Source: DATBDE01 sp036270095
Lineage (GTDB): Bacteria > Actinomycetota > Thermoleophilia > Solirubrobacterales > Solirubrobacteraceae
Direction of reading: 5' to 3'
Length of the DNA stretch: 64,000 nt
NCBI GenBank assembly: GCA_036270095.1
Contig: DATBDE010000054.1
Location: 1 to 64,000, forward strand
A program made the position numbers and the translations under genes. The notes beneath the pieces were generated by a model. It made no database searches, was not told where the DNA came from, and worked only from the letters and a program-made list of their open reading frames with translations. Below are positions 52,779-60,756 of this stretch, in pieces; within the stretch, counting starts at the first letter, position 1, and every line of letters begins with the position of its first letter.

Positions 52779-54140
52779 ATGACCTCGCCCGCCCAACAGC
52801 CCGCCCGCACCCGCCCGCGCCCCGGCGACGAGCTCGAGCTCACCGTCGACGCCCTCGCGTTCGGGGGCGACGGGATCGCGCGCGCCGACGGCTACGTCGT
52901 CTTCGTCGCGGGCGCGATCCCTGGCGACCGCGTGCGGGCGCGCGTGTTCAAGGCCAAGCGCGCCTACGGCCACGCCCGCGTGGTCGAGCTGCTCGAGCCC
53001 TCGCCCGAGCGCATCCTGCCTGCCGCCGACCATCCGGGCGCGCCCTGGCAGGTGCTGCCCTACGAGCGCCAGCTCGCGGTCAAGGCCGAGCAGGTCGAGG
53101 ACGCGCTGCGCCGCATCGGCCGTCTCGACGGGTTCACGCTGGAGCCGATCGTGCCGGCGGTACAGGAGTGGCGCTACCGCAACAAGCTCGAGTACTCGTT
53201 TGGCGCCGGCCTCGACGGGGGCCTGGTCTGCGGGTTCCACGCCCCCGGCCGGTGGGACGAGATCGTGGCGCTCGACGACTGCCTGCTCGCCTCCGAGCGT
53301 GGCAACGCGGCGCGCGAGCAGGTGCTGGCGTGGGCGCGGGCCGAAGGCCTGCGCGCGCACGACCGCCGCAGCGGCGAGGGCACGCTGCGCAACCTCGTGG
53401 TGCGCGAGGGCCGGCGCACGGGCGAGGTCCAGGTTCGGCTCGTGGTTGCGCCGGGGGCCCTCCCGACGCCGTCGCTGACCGCCGCCGTGGCCGCCGACTC
53501 GCTGCTGGTCACCACGACCGACGCGCTGGGGGAGACCACCGCCCTCGGCGAGACCGAGCTGCTGGCCGGCAGCGACGCGATCGAGGAAGAGCTCGCCGAC
53601 CTGCGCTTCCGCATCTCGCCGCTGGCGTTCTTCCAGACCAATACCGAGATGGCCGAGCGCCTGTACGGGGTCGCCGCCGAGCTGGCCGACCTGCGCGGAC
53701 CCGAGCGGCTCTTCGACCTCTACAGCGGCTCGGGCACGATCGGGCTCGTGCTCAGCGCGCGCGTCGCCCAGGTCTACGGCGTCGAGCTGGTGGAGGAGTC
53801 GGTGGCCGATGCAATCACCAACGCGCGCCTGAACGGCATCGACAACGCGCGCTTCTACGCGGGCGACGTGCGCCTCGCCCTGCGTGAGCTCGTCGAGCAG
53901 GCGGGCCGCCCCGACGTCGTGGTGGTCGATCCACCGCGCGCCGGCCTGAGCAAGAAGGCCGTCCGCCGGGTCATCGAGGCGGCGCCGCGCAAGATCGTCT
54001 ACGTCTCCTGCAACCCGACCACGCTGGCGCCCAACGCGGCCCAGCTCGCCGAGGCCGGGTACGCCCTGCGCCGCGTGCGGCCGGTGGACATGTTCCCCCA
54101 GACGCCGCACATCGAGTGCGTGGCCGTGCTCGACCGCTGA
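52779..54140 (+). CDS. 23S rRNA (uracil-5-)-methyltransferase, RumA/TrmA type
   Basis: SAM-dependent RNA m5U methyltransferase, 453 residues. N-terminal TRAM domain (DELELTVDALAFGGDGIARA), then a central domain, then the Rossmann fold: RISPLAFFQTNTEMAERLYG, FDLYSGSGTIGLVLSARVAQ, VVVDPPRAGLSKKAV, catalytic Cys in VYVSCNPTTLAPN and the final Glu in TPHIECVAVL. The four iron-sulfur cysteines of RumA are missing: DHPGAPWQVLPYERQL stands where CxxxxxCxxC is expected. tRNA or rRNA target is not certain. Confidence 0.9.
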   Translation: MTSPAQQPARTRPRPGDELELTVDALAFGGDGIARADGYVVFVAGAIPGDRVRARVFKAKRAYGHARVVELLEPSPERILPAADHPGAPWQVLPYERQLAVKAEQVEDALRRIGRLDGFTLEPIVPAVQEWRYRNKLEYSFGAGLDGGLVCGFHAPGRWDEIVALDDCLLASERGNAAREQVLAWARAEGLRAHDRRSGEGTLRNLVVREGRRTGEVQVRLVVAPGALPTPSLTAAVAADSLLVTTTDALGETTALGETELLAGSDAIEEELADLRFRISPLAFFQTNTEMAERLYGVAAELADLRGPERLFDLYSGSGTIGLVLSARVAQVYGVELVEESVADAITNARLNGIDNARFYAGDVRLALRELVEQAGRPDVVVVDPPRAGLSKKAVRRVIEAAPRKIVYVSCNPTTLAPNAAQLAEAGYALRRVRPVDMFPQTPHIECVAVLDR

Positions 54141-54144
54141 GCGG

Positions 54145-54399
54145 CTAGGCGGCCCAGGGCCCCGAGCCGCCGAAGCGCTCAGGGGCGATCCGCACGACCA
54201 CGCCGGGGGGCGGATCGTCCATGGGCGGGAACGTCACGTCCGGGCCCAGGTAGGTGCGGGCCAGGCGCTGCAGGAGCTCGGCCCCGCCGCCCTCGGTGAT
54301 GCGCGCCGTGCCGTGCACGACGAGGTAGTCGCGCAAGCCGAGCTGGTTGTGCGCGTCACCCTCGAGCACGACCCGCGCGCCGTTGGGAATCGCGGCCAC
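54145..54399 (-). pseudogene. PPOX/F420-dependent oxidoreductase-like fragment
   Basis: 84 codons from GTG 54399, two bases after the hydrolase stop. IPNGARVVLEGDAHNQLGLR, DYLVVHGTARITEGGGAELL, LARTYLGPD and the end VVVRIAPERFGG match the C-terminal half of split-barrel pyridoxamine-phosphate-oxidase-like proteins (usual length about 130). The first strands that make the flavin or F420 site are missing. It might be a short functional protein, but truncation is more likely. Confidence 0.55.
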
Positions 54400-54400
54400 G

Positions 54401-55141
54401 CTAGGCGGCCCGCGCCAGGCCGCCGGGCGACCCGACCGCGCGCAGGCCCGCGGCGATGGCCTCGTACGTGCCGGCGTGGGCGGCCATGCCGCAGTGGCTG
54501 GCCTCGACCTCGACGTTGTCGGCGCCGTGGTCCAGGCAGGCGTGCCAGTCCACGATGCCGTCGCGGCGCGAGTAGACCGAGACGTAGGGGATGTCGGCCG
54601 GCCACTCGGCGGCCAGGCCGTCGCGGAAGGCGACGCAGCACGCACCGTCCAGGCAGCGCCGGGTGAAGACGCGCGGGATGCCGAGCGCGCCGAGCACGCT
54701 GACCGCGCGCACGCTGAGCAGGGTCAGCGGCCCGACCGCGAGCGGGTCCAGCGTCGGCGAGCCGAGCGTGATCAGTCCGGCGACCAGCTCGGGCCGCCGG
54801 GCGGCCAGCGCGCGGGCCAGGCTGCCGCCGCGGCTCTGGCCGACCACCACCGCCGGGCCGCGCCGGTCGGCCAGGTCCTCCAGGCGTCTCTCCAGCCCGG
54901 TGAGGATCTGGCCCGCGCAGTCCACGTTGAGCGCCAGGCCAGCCGACAGCGTCCGGTAGCCGGCGCGGCGCAGCCACGCGGTCATGAGGCCGAGGGTGCG
55001 GTCCCCGGCCATGAACCCCGGCACGAGCAGCACGGCACGACCGCCGCCCTCGACGCCGGGGTCGCGCCAGACGTCGCTGCGCAACAGGTGCGCGGCCTCG
55101 AGTCCGGCGAAGCCCTCGTTCCAGACCGGGGTCATCGGCAT
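54401..55141 (-). CDS. Alpha/beta-fold hydrolase
   Basis: 246 residues from ATG 55141. Oxyanion stretch VLLVPGFMAGDRTLGLMTA, nucleophile elbow VVVGQSRGGSLARALAARRP (Ser), acid in YSRRDGIVDWHACL and catalytic His in EASHCGMAAHAGTYEAIAAG. The DxxVxxxxCLDH spacing resembles PGAP1/lipase-like esterases. Substrate unknown. The PPOX fragment follows directly. Confidence 0.85.
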   Translation of the reverse strand: MPMTPVWNEGFAGLEAAHLLRSDVWRDPGVEGGGRAVLLVPGFMAGDRTLGLMTAWLRRAGYRTLSAGLALNVDCAGQILTGLERRLEDLADRRGPAVVVGQSRGGSLARALAARRPELVAGLITLGSPTLDPLAVGPLTLLSVRAVSVLGALGIPRVFTRRCLDGACCVAFRDGLAAEWPADIPYVSVYSRRDGIVDWHACLDHGADNVEVEASHCGMAAHAGTYEAIAAGLRAVGSPGGLARAA

Positions 55142-55187
55142 GGCCGTGGCTCACCCTACCGGGACGCCCCCATAGACTGCCCGGCCC

Positions 55188-56129
55188 ATGCGCGCCGCCA
55201 CCATCCGGGACGGCAGGATTGTTATCGCGGAGCACCCCGACCCGGAGCCCGGGCCGTGGGAGGTGCTCGTCCGCATCCGCGCGGCCGCCCTCAACGGCGC
55301 CGACCTGATGCAGCTGCAGGGCGGCTACCCGCCGCCGCACGGCTGGCCCGAGAACATTCCGGGCATGGACCTGGCCGGCGAGGTGGCCGCTCGCGGCCGG
55401 TTCGCCGAGCGCTTCGGCGTGGGCGAGCGGGTGATGGGGATCGTGGGCGGCGGGGCACAGGCCGAGCTCGCCGTCGTACACGAGCGCGAGCTCATGCCCG
55501 TCCCCCAGGCCCTGGACTGGGCCGCCGCGGGCGGCTTCCCCGAGGTTTTCACCACCGCCGAGGACGCGCTGTTCACCCAGGCCGGGCTGCGCCCCGGCGA
55601 GCGGCTGCTCGTCCACGGCGCCGCCGGCGGCGTCGGCACCGCCGCCGTCCAGCTCGGCCGCACCGCCGGCGCGCGCGTCGTCGCCACCGTGCGCAACGAG
55701 GACTGCCGCGAGCGCGTCGCCGCGCTCGGCGCCAAGGTCGTGGCCCCCGACGCCTACGTCGACGAGGGCCCATTCGACGTCGTCCTCGAGCTCGTCGGTG
55801 CGCCCAACTTCTCCAACAACGTCAAGGCGCTGGCCACCGGTGGGCGCATCGCGATCATCGGCGTCGGCGCCGGCTTCAAGGCCGAGCTCAACCTGCTCGC
55901 GCTCATGGGCAAGCGCGGACGGATCCACGGCTCCACGCTGCGCCCGCGGCCGATGGAGGAGAAGGCGCTGGCCGCCCGCCGCGTCGAACGCCGCGTGCTC
56001 CCCCTCGTCCAGCGCGGTGAGATCGAGGTGCCGGTCGCGGAGACCTTCCCGCTCGACCGCGCGGCCGAGGCCTACGAGCGCTTCGCCGCCGGCGGGAAGG
56101 TGGGCAAGATCGTGCTGCTCGTCGACTAG
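55188..56129 (+). CDS. Zinc-independent quinone oxidoreductase (MDR family)
   Basis: 313 residues. AALNGADLMQLQGGYPPPHG and PGMDLAGEVAARGRFAERFG form the catalytic domain; the NADPH site is RLLVHGAAGGVGTAAVQLGR (AxxGGVG). No zinc-ligand cysteine cluster is visible, as in NADPH:quinone reductases. The C-terminus ends FAAGGKVGKIVLLVD. ATG 55188 chosen. Acts in the cytosol on quinones or enones; substrate unknown. Confidence 0.92.
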   Translation: MRAATIRDGRIVIAEHPDPEPGPWEVLVRIRAAALNGADLMQLQGGYPPPHGWPENIPGMDLAGEVAARGRFAERFGVGERVMGIVGGGAQAELAVVHERELMPVPQALDWAAAGGFPEVFTTAEDALFTQAGLRPGERLLVHGAAGGVGTAAVQLGRTAGARVVATVRNEDCRERVAALGAKVVAPDAYVDEGPFDVVLELVGAPNFSNNVKALATGGRIAIIGVGAGFKAELNLLALMGKRGRIHGSTLRPRPMEEKALAARRVERRVLPLVQRGEIEVPVAETFPLDRAAEAYERFAAGGKVGKIVLLVD

Positions 56130-56139
56130 GCTTCTGAAT

Positions 56140-56316
56140 GTGGACCTGGAAGAGCGATCGCTCGAGACCGTGGGCGACCGGTGCGAGGAGTGCGGCGCCA
56201 AGCTCACCCCCGACGAGCAGCGCGCGGTGCTCGAGACCGGCGGCCCCGCCCTGTGCAAGATCCACGCGGCGGAGGTCCTGCCCGACCCGGGCGAGGCCGA
56301 CCGGCCCGAGGCCTAG
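56140..56316 (+). CDS. Small zinc-ribbon-like protein
   Basis: 58 residues from GTG 56140. DRCEECGAKLTPDEQRAVLE followed by GPALCKIHAAE gives a CxxC...CxxH arrangement, likely one zinc site. The rest is acidic (EVLPDPGEADRPEA). It follows the quinone reductase by 10 bases and shares a CTAG stop with the convergent UDG-like gene. Similar small proteins occur in Thermoleophilia; role unknown. Confidence 0.65.
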   Translation: MDLEERSLETVGDRCEECGAKLTPDEQRAVLETGGPALCKIHAAEVLPDPGEADRPEA

Positions 56317-56966
56317 TAGGGCGGCAGCGCCTCGTACCAGTCGCCAAGGGCGCGGAACGCGTTCCAGAAGCCGCGCTTGGCCGCCTCGTCGTCCAGCGCC
56401 TCGTCGATGTTGGGCACGTAGAGCGCCTCCATCGAGGGCGTGAACCGCTGCACCACGCCCGGCTCCGGGGTGAGCGGCTGCGCGAGCGGGATGTCGAGGT
56501 CGTTGAGCACGGCCAGCGCCTCGTCGCCCATGACCACCACGATCTTCGGCTGCACGATGGCCAGCTCCTCGACCAGGCGCGCGACGCAGGCCGGGTCGGC
56601 GAGCGCCGGGTCGGAGACCGGGCACTTCGCGCACAGCGTCCCGTACACCGCCAATGGATCGATGGACAGTCGCTTGAACGACTTCATCAGCGCCGTGCCG
56701 GCGCGGCCGTAGAACGCCACGCCCTCCTCGACCTCCGCCGGGCGCGGGGCGTGCTTGAGCAGGAACACGTCGGCCTGCGGGTGCCCGGAACCGAGCACCG
56801 GCATCAGGTTGCCGCGCGGGCAGTGTTCGCAGTCCTGGAGCTCGCGGGTCAGCGTGTTGAGTTCGCGGATGGCGCGCTCGAGGTACTTCTCGCGGATCTC
56901 GTCGTCGGTTGCCGGCACAGCGAAGCCTGGTTTCAACCCGTGCGGCGGCTGTTCCTGCGGGTGCAT
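56313..56966 (-). CDS. Uracil-DNA-glycosylase-superfamily protein, divergent
   Basis: 217 residues from ATG 56966 (TGATG overlap with the upstream gene). Family 4-type iron-sulfur cysteines are suggested by CEHCPRGNLMPVLGSG and LCAKCP. VFLLKHAPRPAEVEEGVAFY GRAG stands where GExPGxxEDxxGxPFVGRAG is expected, so the water-activating and uracil-contacting residues are altered. VVMGDEALAVLNDL and YVPNIDEAL continue the fold, but the usual HPS motif is missing. Last gene of the inositol-lipid operon. Confidence 0.75.
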   Translation of the reverse strand: MHPQEQPPHGLKPGFAVPATDDEIREKYLERAIRELNTLTRELQDCEHCPRGNLMPVLGSGHPQADVFLLKHAPRPAEVEEGVAFYGRAGTALMKSFKRLSIDPLAVYGTLCAKCPVSDPALADPACVARLVEELAIVQPKIVVVMGDEALAVLNDLDIPLAQPLTPEPGVVQRFTPSMEALYVPNIDEALDDEAAKRGFWNAFRALGDWYEALPPY

Positions 56967-58825
56967 CAGGACTTGCGGGCGGCGCGTCGCTCCGCGCGGC
57001 GGATGCGCCGCTCCTTGGCCGCGCGCCGCGCGCCGGTCGGGGTGGCCTTGGTCTGGAGGAACTTGAGCGCCTGGACGTACACGAGCGAGGCCGGCTTGCG
57101 GATGATGTCCGCGTCGCGCAGGGACTCGAGGAACTCCTGGGGCCCGTCGAAGTCCCGCATGCGGATACGCACGGAGCCGAGCCCTGCCGTCACGTGGGCG
57201 TCCGAGCCGGCGCCGCCCACGATCCGGTACTTCTCGGCGAAGCGGACCGCCTCCTCGTTGAAGGACGAGATCGCCACCCGCGGGTTGAAGACCTCGATGG
57301 CGTCGACGTCCTCGAGCACGTCGAGCAGGTGTCGGTAGTCGGGCACCGCGTGCATACGGTCGAAGGGGTGGGGGACGTAGACCAGGCCGCCTTGACGCTT
57401 GATCTCGGCGATGACCTCCTGCAGCGTGCCGCCGCGCGGGATCTTCTCCTCGATGAACAGCCCGATAACCTCGCCCTGGTCAGCGGTCTTGACCTCCTCG
57501 CCGACGATGACCTTGATCCCGTCGGCCTTCTCGCGCGCCTCCAGAGCGCCCGAGATCTCGTTGTGGTCGGTCACCGCGATCGCGCCCAGGCCGCGGGCTT
57601 TGGCCTCGCCCAGCAGTGCCTCCACCGGCGTGGCGCAGTCGCCCGAGTGGTCGGTGTGCATGTGCAGGTCCACGTCGATCAGCGGCCTGCCCTCCAGGTG
57701 CTGGCGCAGCGCGCCGTTCGCGCGCCCGTCGTGGCGGCGGGCGGCCACACGGCCGTAGAGCGCGTCGATCTCGTCGGTGACCACGTCCCACGGGCGGGCC
57801 GGCCCGGGGGTGCCGTAGCGTTCGAGCAGGTCGGGCTGCTCGAGCAGGCGGGTGAGCTGGGCCACGAGGATCTCGAGGTCGCCGGGCTCGAAGAGCAGGC
57901 CGCGCTCGCCGTCGTCGAGCAGCTCCTCGTACAGGGGCAGGCGGGCCGCGATCGGAACCACCTGCGACGCGACCGCGCTCTGCAGCAGCGCCGGGGCCGG
58001 GTGGACGCCGGTGGAGGCGAAGACCATGACGTCGGCGTGGTCGAGCACGTCGGCCTGGTCGCCGGTGCGGAAGCGCACGCGCTCGGTCAGGTCGCGGCGC
58101 AGCAGCGGCTGCGTGCGCCACTCCTCTGCGATCAGCGTCGCCCGCCACGGCGGGGTCATGGGCAGTCGGCGCAGCGCGCGCAGGAACAGGCGCTGGGCCG
58201 CCCGCTCCTCGTCGGCGACGAAGGCGATCTCCAGCGGCCCGGAGCGCGCGTGCGGCGCCGACGCGGCCGTGCCCGGGCGCACGAGCTCGTACGGCGCCGG
58301 GAACCAACGCGTCATGAGCTCGCGCGTGGTCGGCCACGCCGCCGTGCGGGCGTCCAGGCGGCCGAAGAACAGCTCCACCACGCGGCGCGCGACCTGCGTG
58401 GAGATGAGCCGCTCGGTGGGGGCGTGGAACGAGCCGACGTTCAGCGCCCGCGACTGGCGCAGCGCCGCCGCGGGCACGCTGGGCGCGAACGGCTCATGCA
58501 CGTGGACGAAGTCGAAGGCGACGCTGTCGAGCAGCTCCTCGATCGTGCGCGCGACGTCGACCGGCACCGAGGCCGGCCGGCGCGCCGAACGGAAGGGCAG
58601 CACCTCGCCCACGCCGAGCACGTGCACCCCGTCCAGCGCCACCTCGTCCGAGCGCACGGCGTGTCGCGAGGCGTGCACGAGGTCGAGCGAGTGCGAGGGT
58701 GCGACGATCGCGACCTCGTGCCCGCGCTGCACGAGCCGCTCCGAGGTCTCGCGTATGAAGCCGTTGACCTCGTTGCGGTCCTCCCAGGCGTACGGCGAGA
58801 CCTGCGCGATGCGGAAAGCGGGCAC
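56966..58825 (-). CDS. Fusion: GT4 glycosyltransferase + PHP phosphoesterase
   Basis: 619 residues from GTG 58825. Residues 1-370 are a GT-B, GT4-like transferase: RIAQVSPYAWEDRNEVNGFI, FDFVHVHEPFAPSVPAAALR, ADVMVFASTGVHPAPALLQS, and GERGLLFEPGDLEILVAQLT. Residues ~385-590 are a PHP domain with all metal motifs: DVDLHMHTDHSGDC, VTDHNEIS, VGEEVKT, VPHPFDRM and GSDAHV. A basic tail (RRAERRAARKS) ends it. Inferred to act on inositol-lipid intermediates: glycosyl transfer plus phosphate removal. Lies 28 bases after ino1. Confidence 0.88.
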   Translation of the reverse strand: MPAFRIAQVSPYAWEDRNEVNGFIRETSERLVQRGHEVAIVAPSHSLDLVHASRHAVRSDEVALDGVHVLGVGEVLPFRSARRPASVPVDVARTIEELLDSVAFDFVHVHEPFAPSVPAAALRQSRALNVGSFHAPTERLISTQVARRVVELFFGRLDARTAAWPTTRELMTRWFPAPYELVRPGTAASAPHARSGPLEIAFVADEERAAQRLFLRALRRLPMTPPWRATLIAEEWRTQPLLRRDLTERVRFRTGDQADVLDHADVMVFASTGVHPAPALLQSAVASQVVPIAARLPLYEELLDDGERGLLFEPGDLEILVAQLTRLLEQPDLLERYGTPGPARPWDVVTDEIDALYGRVAARRHDGRANGALRQHLEGRPLIDVDLHMHTDHSGDCATPVEALLGEAKARGLGAIAVTDHNEISGALEAREKADGIKVIVGEEVKTADQGEVIGLFIEEKIPRGGTLQEVIAEIKRQGGLVYVPHPFDRMHAVPDYRHLLDVLEDVDAIEVFNPRVAISSFNEEAVRFAEKYRIVGGAGSDAHVTAGLGSVRIRMRDFDGPQEFLESLRDADIIRKPASLVYVQALKFLQTKATPTGARRAAKERRIRRAERRAARKS

Positions 58826-58853
58826 CGGCCCGAAGGCTAGTGCCCGCCCCGGC

Positions 58854-60032
58854 TCAGGCCGTCTCGGCCTTGGCCTGCTTCTTCTTGGTCTTGGTCTCGA
58901 CCGCCGGCTTGATCGCGTGCTCGGCGATGAACGCGTCGGTCAGCTCCCGCGCCTCGTCGTCGGGGCGCTGGTGCATGGGCGACTTCATCAGGTACGAGCT
59001 CGGGCCGTCGATCTGCCCGCCGATGCCCTCGTTGAGGGCGAGCTTGCAGCAGCGCACGGCGTCGATGACGATCCCCGCCGAGTTCGGCGAGTCCCAAACC
59101 TCGAGCTTGAGCTCGACGTTGAGCGGCACGTCTCCGAAGGCCTGGCCCTCGACGCGGATGTGCGCCCACTTGCGGTCGGTCAGCCACGGCACGTAGTCGG
59201 ACGGGCCGATGTAGACGTCGTCCTTGGGCAGCTCGTGGCCCATGATCGACGTCACCGCGTTGGTCTTGGAGATCTTCTTGGACTCCAGCCGCTCGCGCTC
59301 GAGCATGTTGTAGAAGTCCATGTTCCCGCCGACGTTGAGCTGCGAGGTGCGCAGCATCTTCACGCCGCGGTCGCCGAACAGCCGCGCCAGCGAGCGGTGG
59401 ACGATGGTGGCGCCCACCTGCGACTTGATGTCGTCGCCGACGATCGGCAGGCCGGCCTTCTCGAAGCGGCGGTTCCAGTAGTGCTCGCGGGCGATGAAGA
59501 CCGGGATGCAGTTCACGAAGCCGCAGCCGGCCTCGAGCACCTGCTCGACGTACCACTTGGTCGCCTGCTCGGAGCCCACCGGCAGGTACGAGACGACGAC
59601 ATCGGTGTGCGTGTCCTTGAGGATCTGCACGATGTCGGCGGTCTCGCCGGGCGCCTTGGTGATCTTCTCCTTCAGGTACTTGCCCAGGCCGTCGTGGGTC
59701 ATGCCGCGCTGAACCGGGACGTCGAGGGTCGGCACGTCGGCGAACTTGATCGTGTTGTTCTGGCCCGACCAGATCGCCTCCGACAGGTCCTTGCCGACCT
59801 TGTCAGCGTCGATGTCGAACGCGGCCGAGAACTCGATGTCGCTGATGTGGTAGCCGCCGAGGTCCACGTGCATGAGGCCCGGGACCGACTCGCGGGGGTC
59901 GGCGTCCTTGTAGTACTCGACGCCCTGCACGAACGAGCTCGCGCAGTTGCCCACACCGACGACGGCGACGCGGACCTTGTCCTTCTGGTAGCGGGCCTTG
60001 CCGTTGGCGGCGGGCCCTCCGTTCGTGCTCAC
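58854..60032 (-). CDS. ino1: Inositol-3-phosphate (myo-inositol-1-phosphate) synthase
   Basis: Turns glucose-6-phosphate into inositol phosphate with NAD+. 392 residues from GTG 60032, which has AAAGGA at the right distance; TTG 60065 is in frame but lacks one. VRVAVVGVGNCASSFVQGVE (NAD site), DVVVSYLPVGSEQATKWYVE, GDDIKSQVGATIVHR, TSQLNVGGNMDFYNMLERER and ELKLEVWDSPNSAG are the conserved catalytic segments (Lys, Asn, Asp). Feeds the PI-phosphate synthase encoded just upstream in the same operon. Confidence 0.95.
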   Translation of the reverse strand: MSTNGGPAANGKARYQKDKVRVAVVGVGNCASSFVQGVEYYKDADPRESVPGLMHVDLGGYHISDIEFSAAFDIDADKVGKDLSEAIWSGQNNTIKFADVPTLDVPVQRGMTHDGLGKYLKEKITKAPGETADIVQILKDTHTDVVVSYLPVGSEQATKWYVEQVLEAGCGFVNCIPVFIAREHYWNRRFEKAGLPIVGDDIKSQVGATIVHRSLARLFGDRGVKMLRTSQLNVGGNMDFYNMLERERLESKKISKTNAVTSIMGHELPKDDVYIGPSDYVPWLTDRKWAHIRVEGQAFGDVPLNVELKLEVWDSPNSAGIVIDAVRCCKLALNEGIGGQIDGPSSYLMKSPMHQRPDDEARELTDAFIAEHAIKPAVETKTKKKQAKAETA

Positions 60033-60065
60033 TGCAGGGTTCCTTTCCAGGTCGAAGCTTCCCAA

Positions 60066-60086
60066 CGTAGCCCCGGGAGGGCTACG
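60066..60086. terminator. Hairpin between the lipid-phosphotransferase and ino1 genes
   Basis: Perfect 8-bp stem CGTAGCCC-CGGGA-GGGCTACG covering the stop codon of the phosphotransferase gene. No T-run follows on the minus strand, so it may attenuate or stabilise the ino1 message rather than end it. Confidence 0.45.
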
Positions 60087-60756
60087 CGGTTACACGCCGC
60101 AGCTCTGAGCGCACATGCCAGATGCGCTGGAACACCGTGATCACGGACAGGGCCGCAAGCACGTACACGGCGGGTGCCAGGAGCTCGAAATCGCCCAGCC
60201 CGGCGCCCTTGGCGAACACCAGGCCGATGGCCAGGATGACCACCCGCACGGGTCGCGTGGCGATGCCGACCTTGCACGCGACTCCGAGCGCCTCGGCCCG
60301 CGCCCGAGTGTAGGAGACCATGAGCGAGGCGAGGACGGCGACCACCGTCGCCGCCACCGCGAAGTCCATGCCGCGTGACGCGAAGTAGGCCGCGACGGCG
60401 GTGAGGACGATGCCCTCCTCCATCCGGTCCAGGGTGGAGTCGAGGAAGGCGCCGAAGGGCGTCCCCTTGCCCGACGTGCGCGCGTAGCGACCGTCGAGCG
60501 TGTCCATGATCGAGCCGATGATGAACGCCACCCCGGCGAGGAAGAACAGGCGCTGGGTGACCAGCACGGCGGCCACCACGTTCAGCACCAGGCCGCTGAG
60601 CGAGATCGCGTTCGGGGTCAGCCGCGACTCGATCAGCCGGTCGCGCATGAGCGCCGAGACCTCGGCGCCGGTCAGCGGGCTACGGCGCGGTCGCCCGGGG
60701 CCTGGGCGACCGGCCCGCGCGGACCGCTCCCGCCGGCCCACCGAGCCGCGTTCCAT
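60082..60756 (-). CDS. CDP-alcohol phosphotransferase, probable PI-phosphate synthase
   Basis: 224 residues from ATG 60756 (TGATG overlap with the PAP2 gene). The CDP-alcohol motif DGRYARTSGKGTPFGAFLDS continuing TLDR fits DGx2ARx8Gx3Dx3D exactly. Helices: AISLSGLVLNVVAAVLVT, FFLAGVAFIIGSIMDTLD, FAVAATVVAVLASLMVSYTR and others. Joins CDP-diacylglycerol to an alcohol phosphate in the membrane. Proximity to ino1 suggests inositol-1-phosphate as the alcohol, giving PI-phosphate; this is inference. Confidence 0.9.
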   Translation of the reverse strand: MERGSVGRRERSARAGRPGPGRPRRSPLTGAEVSALMRDRLIESRLTPNAISLSGLVLNVVAAVLVTQRLFFLAGVAFIIGSIMDTLDGRYARTSGKGTPFGAFLDSTLDRMEEGIVLTAVAAYFASRGMDFAVAATVVAVLASLMVSYTRARAEALGVACKVGIATRPVRVVILAIGLVFAKGAGLGDFELLAPAVYVLAALSVITVFQRIWHVRSELRRVTA

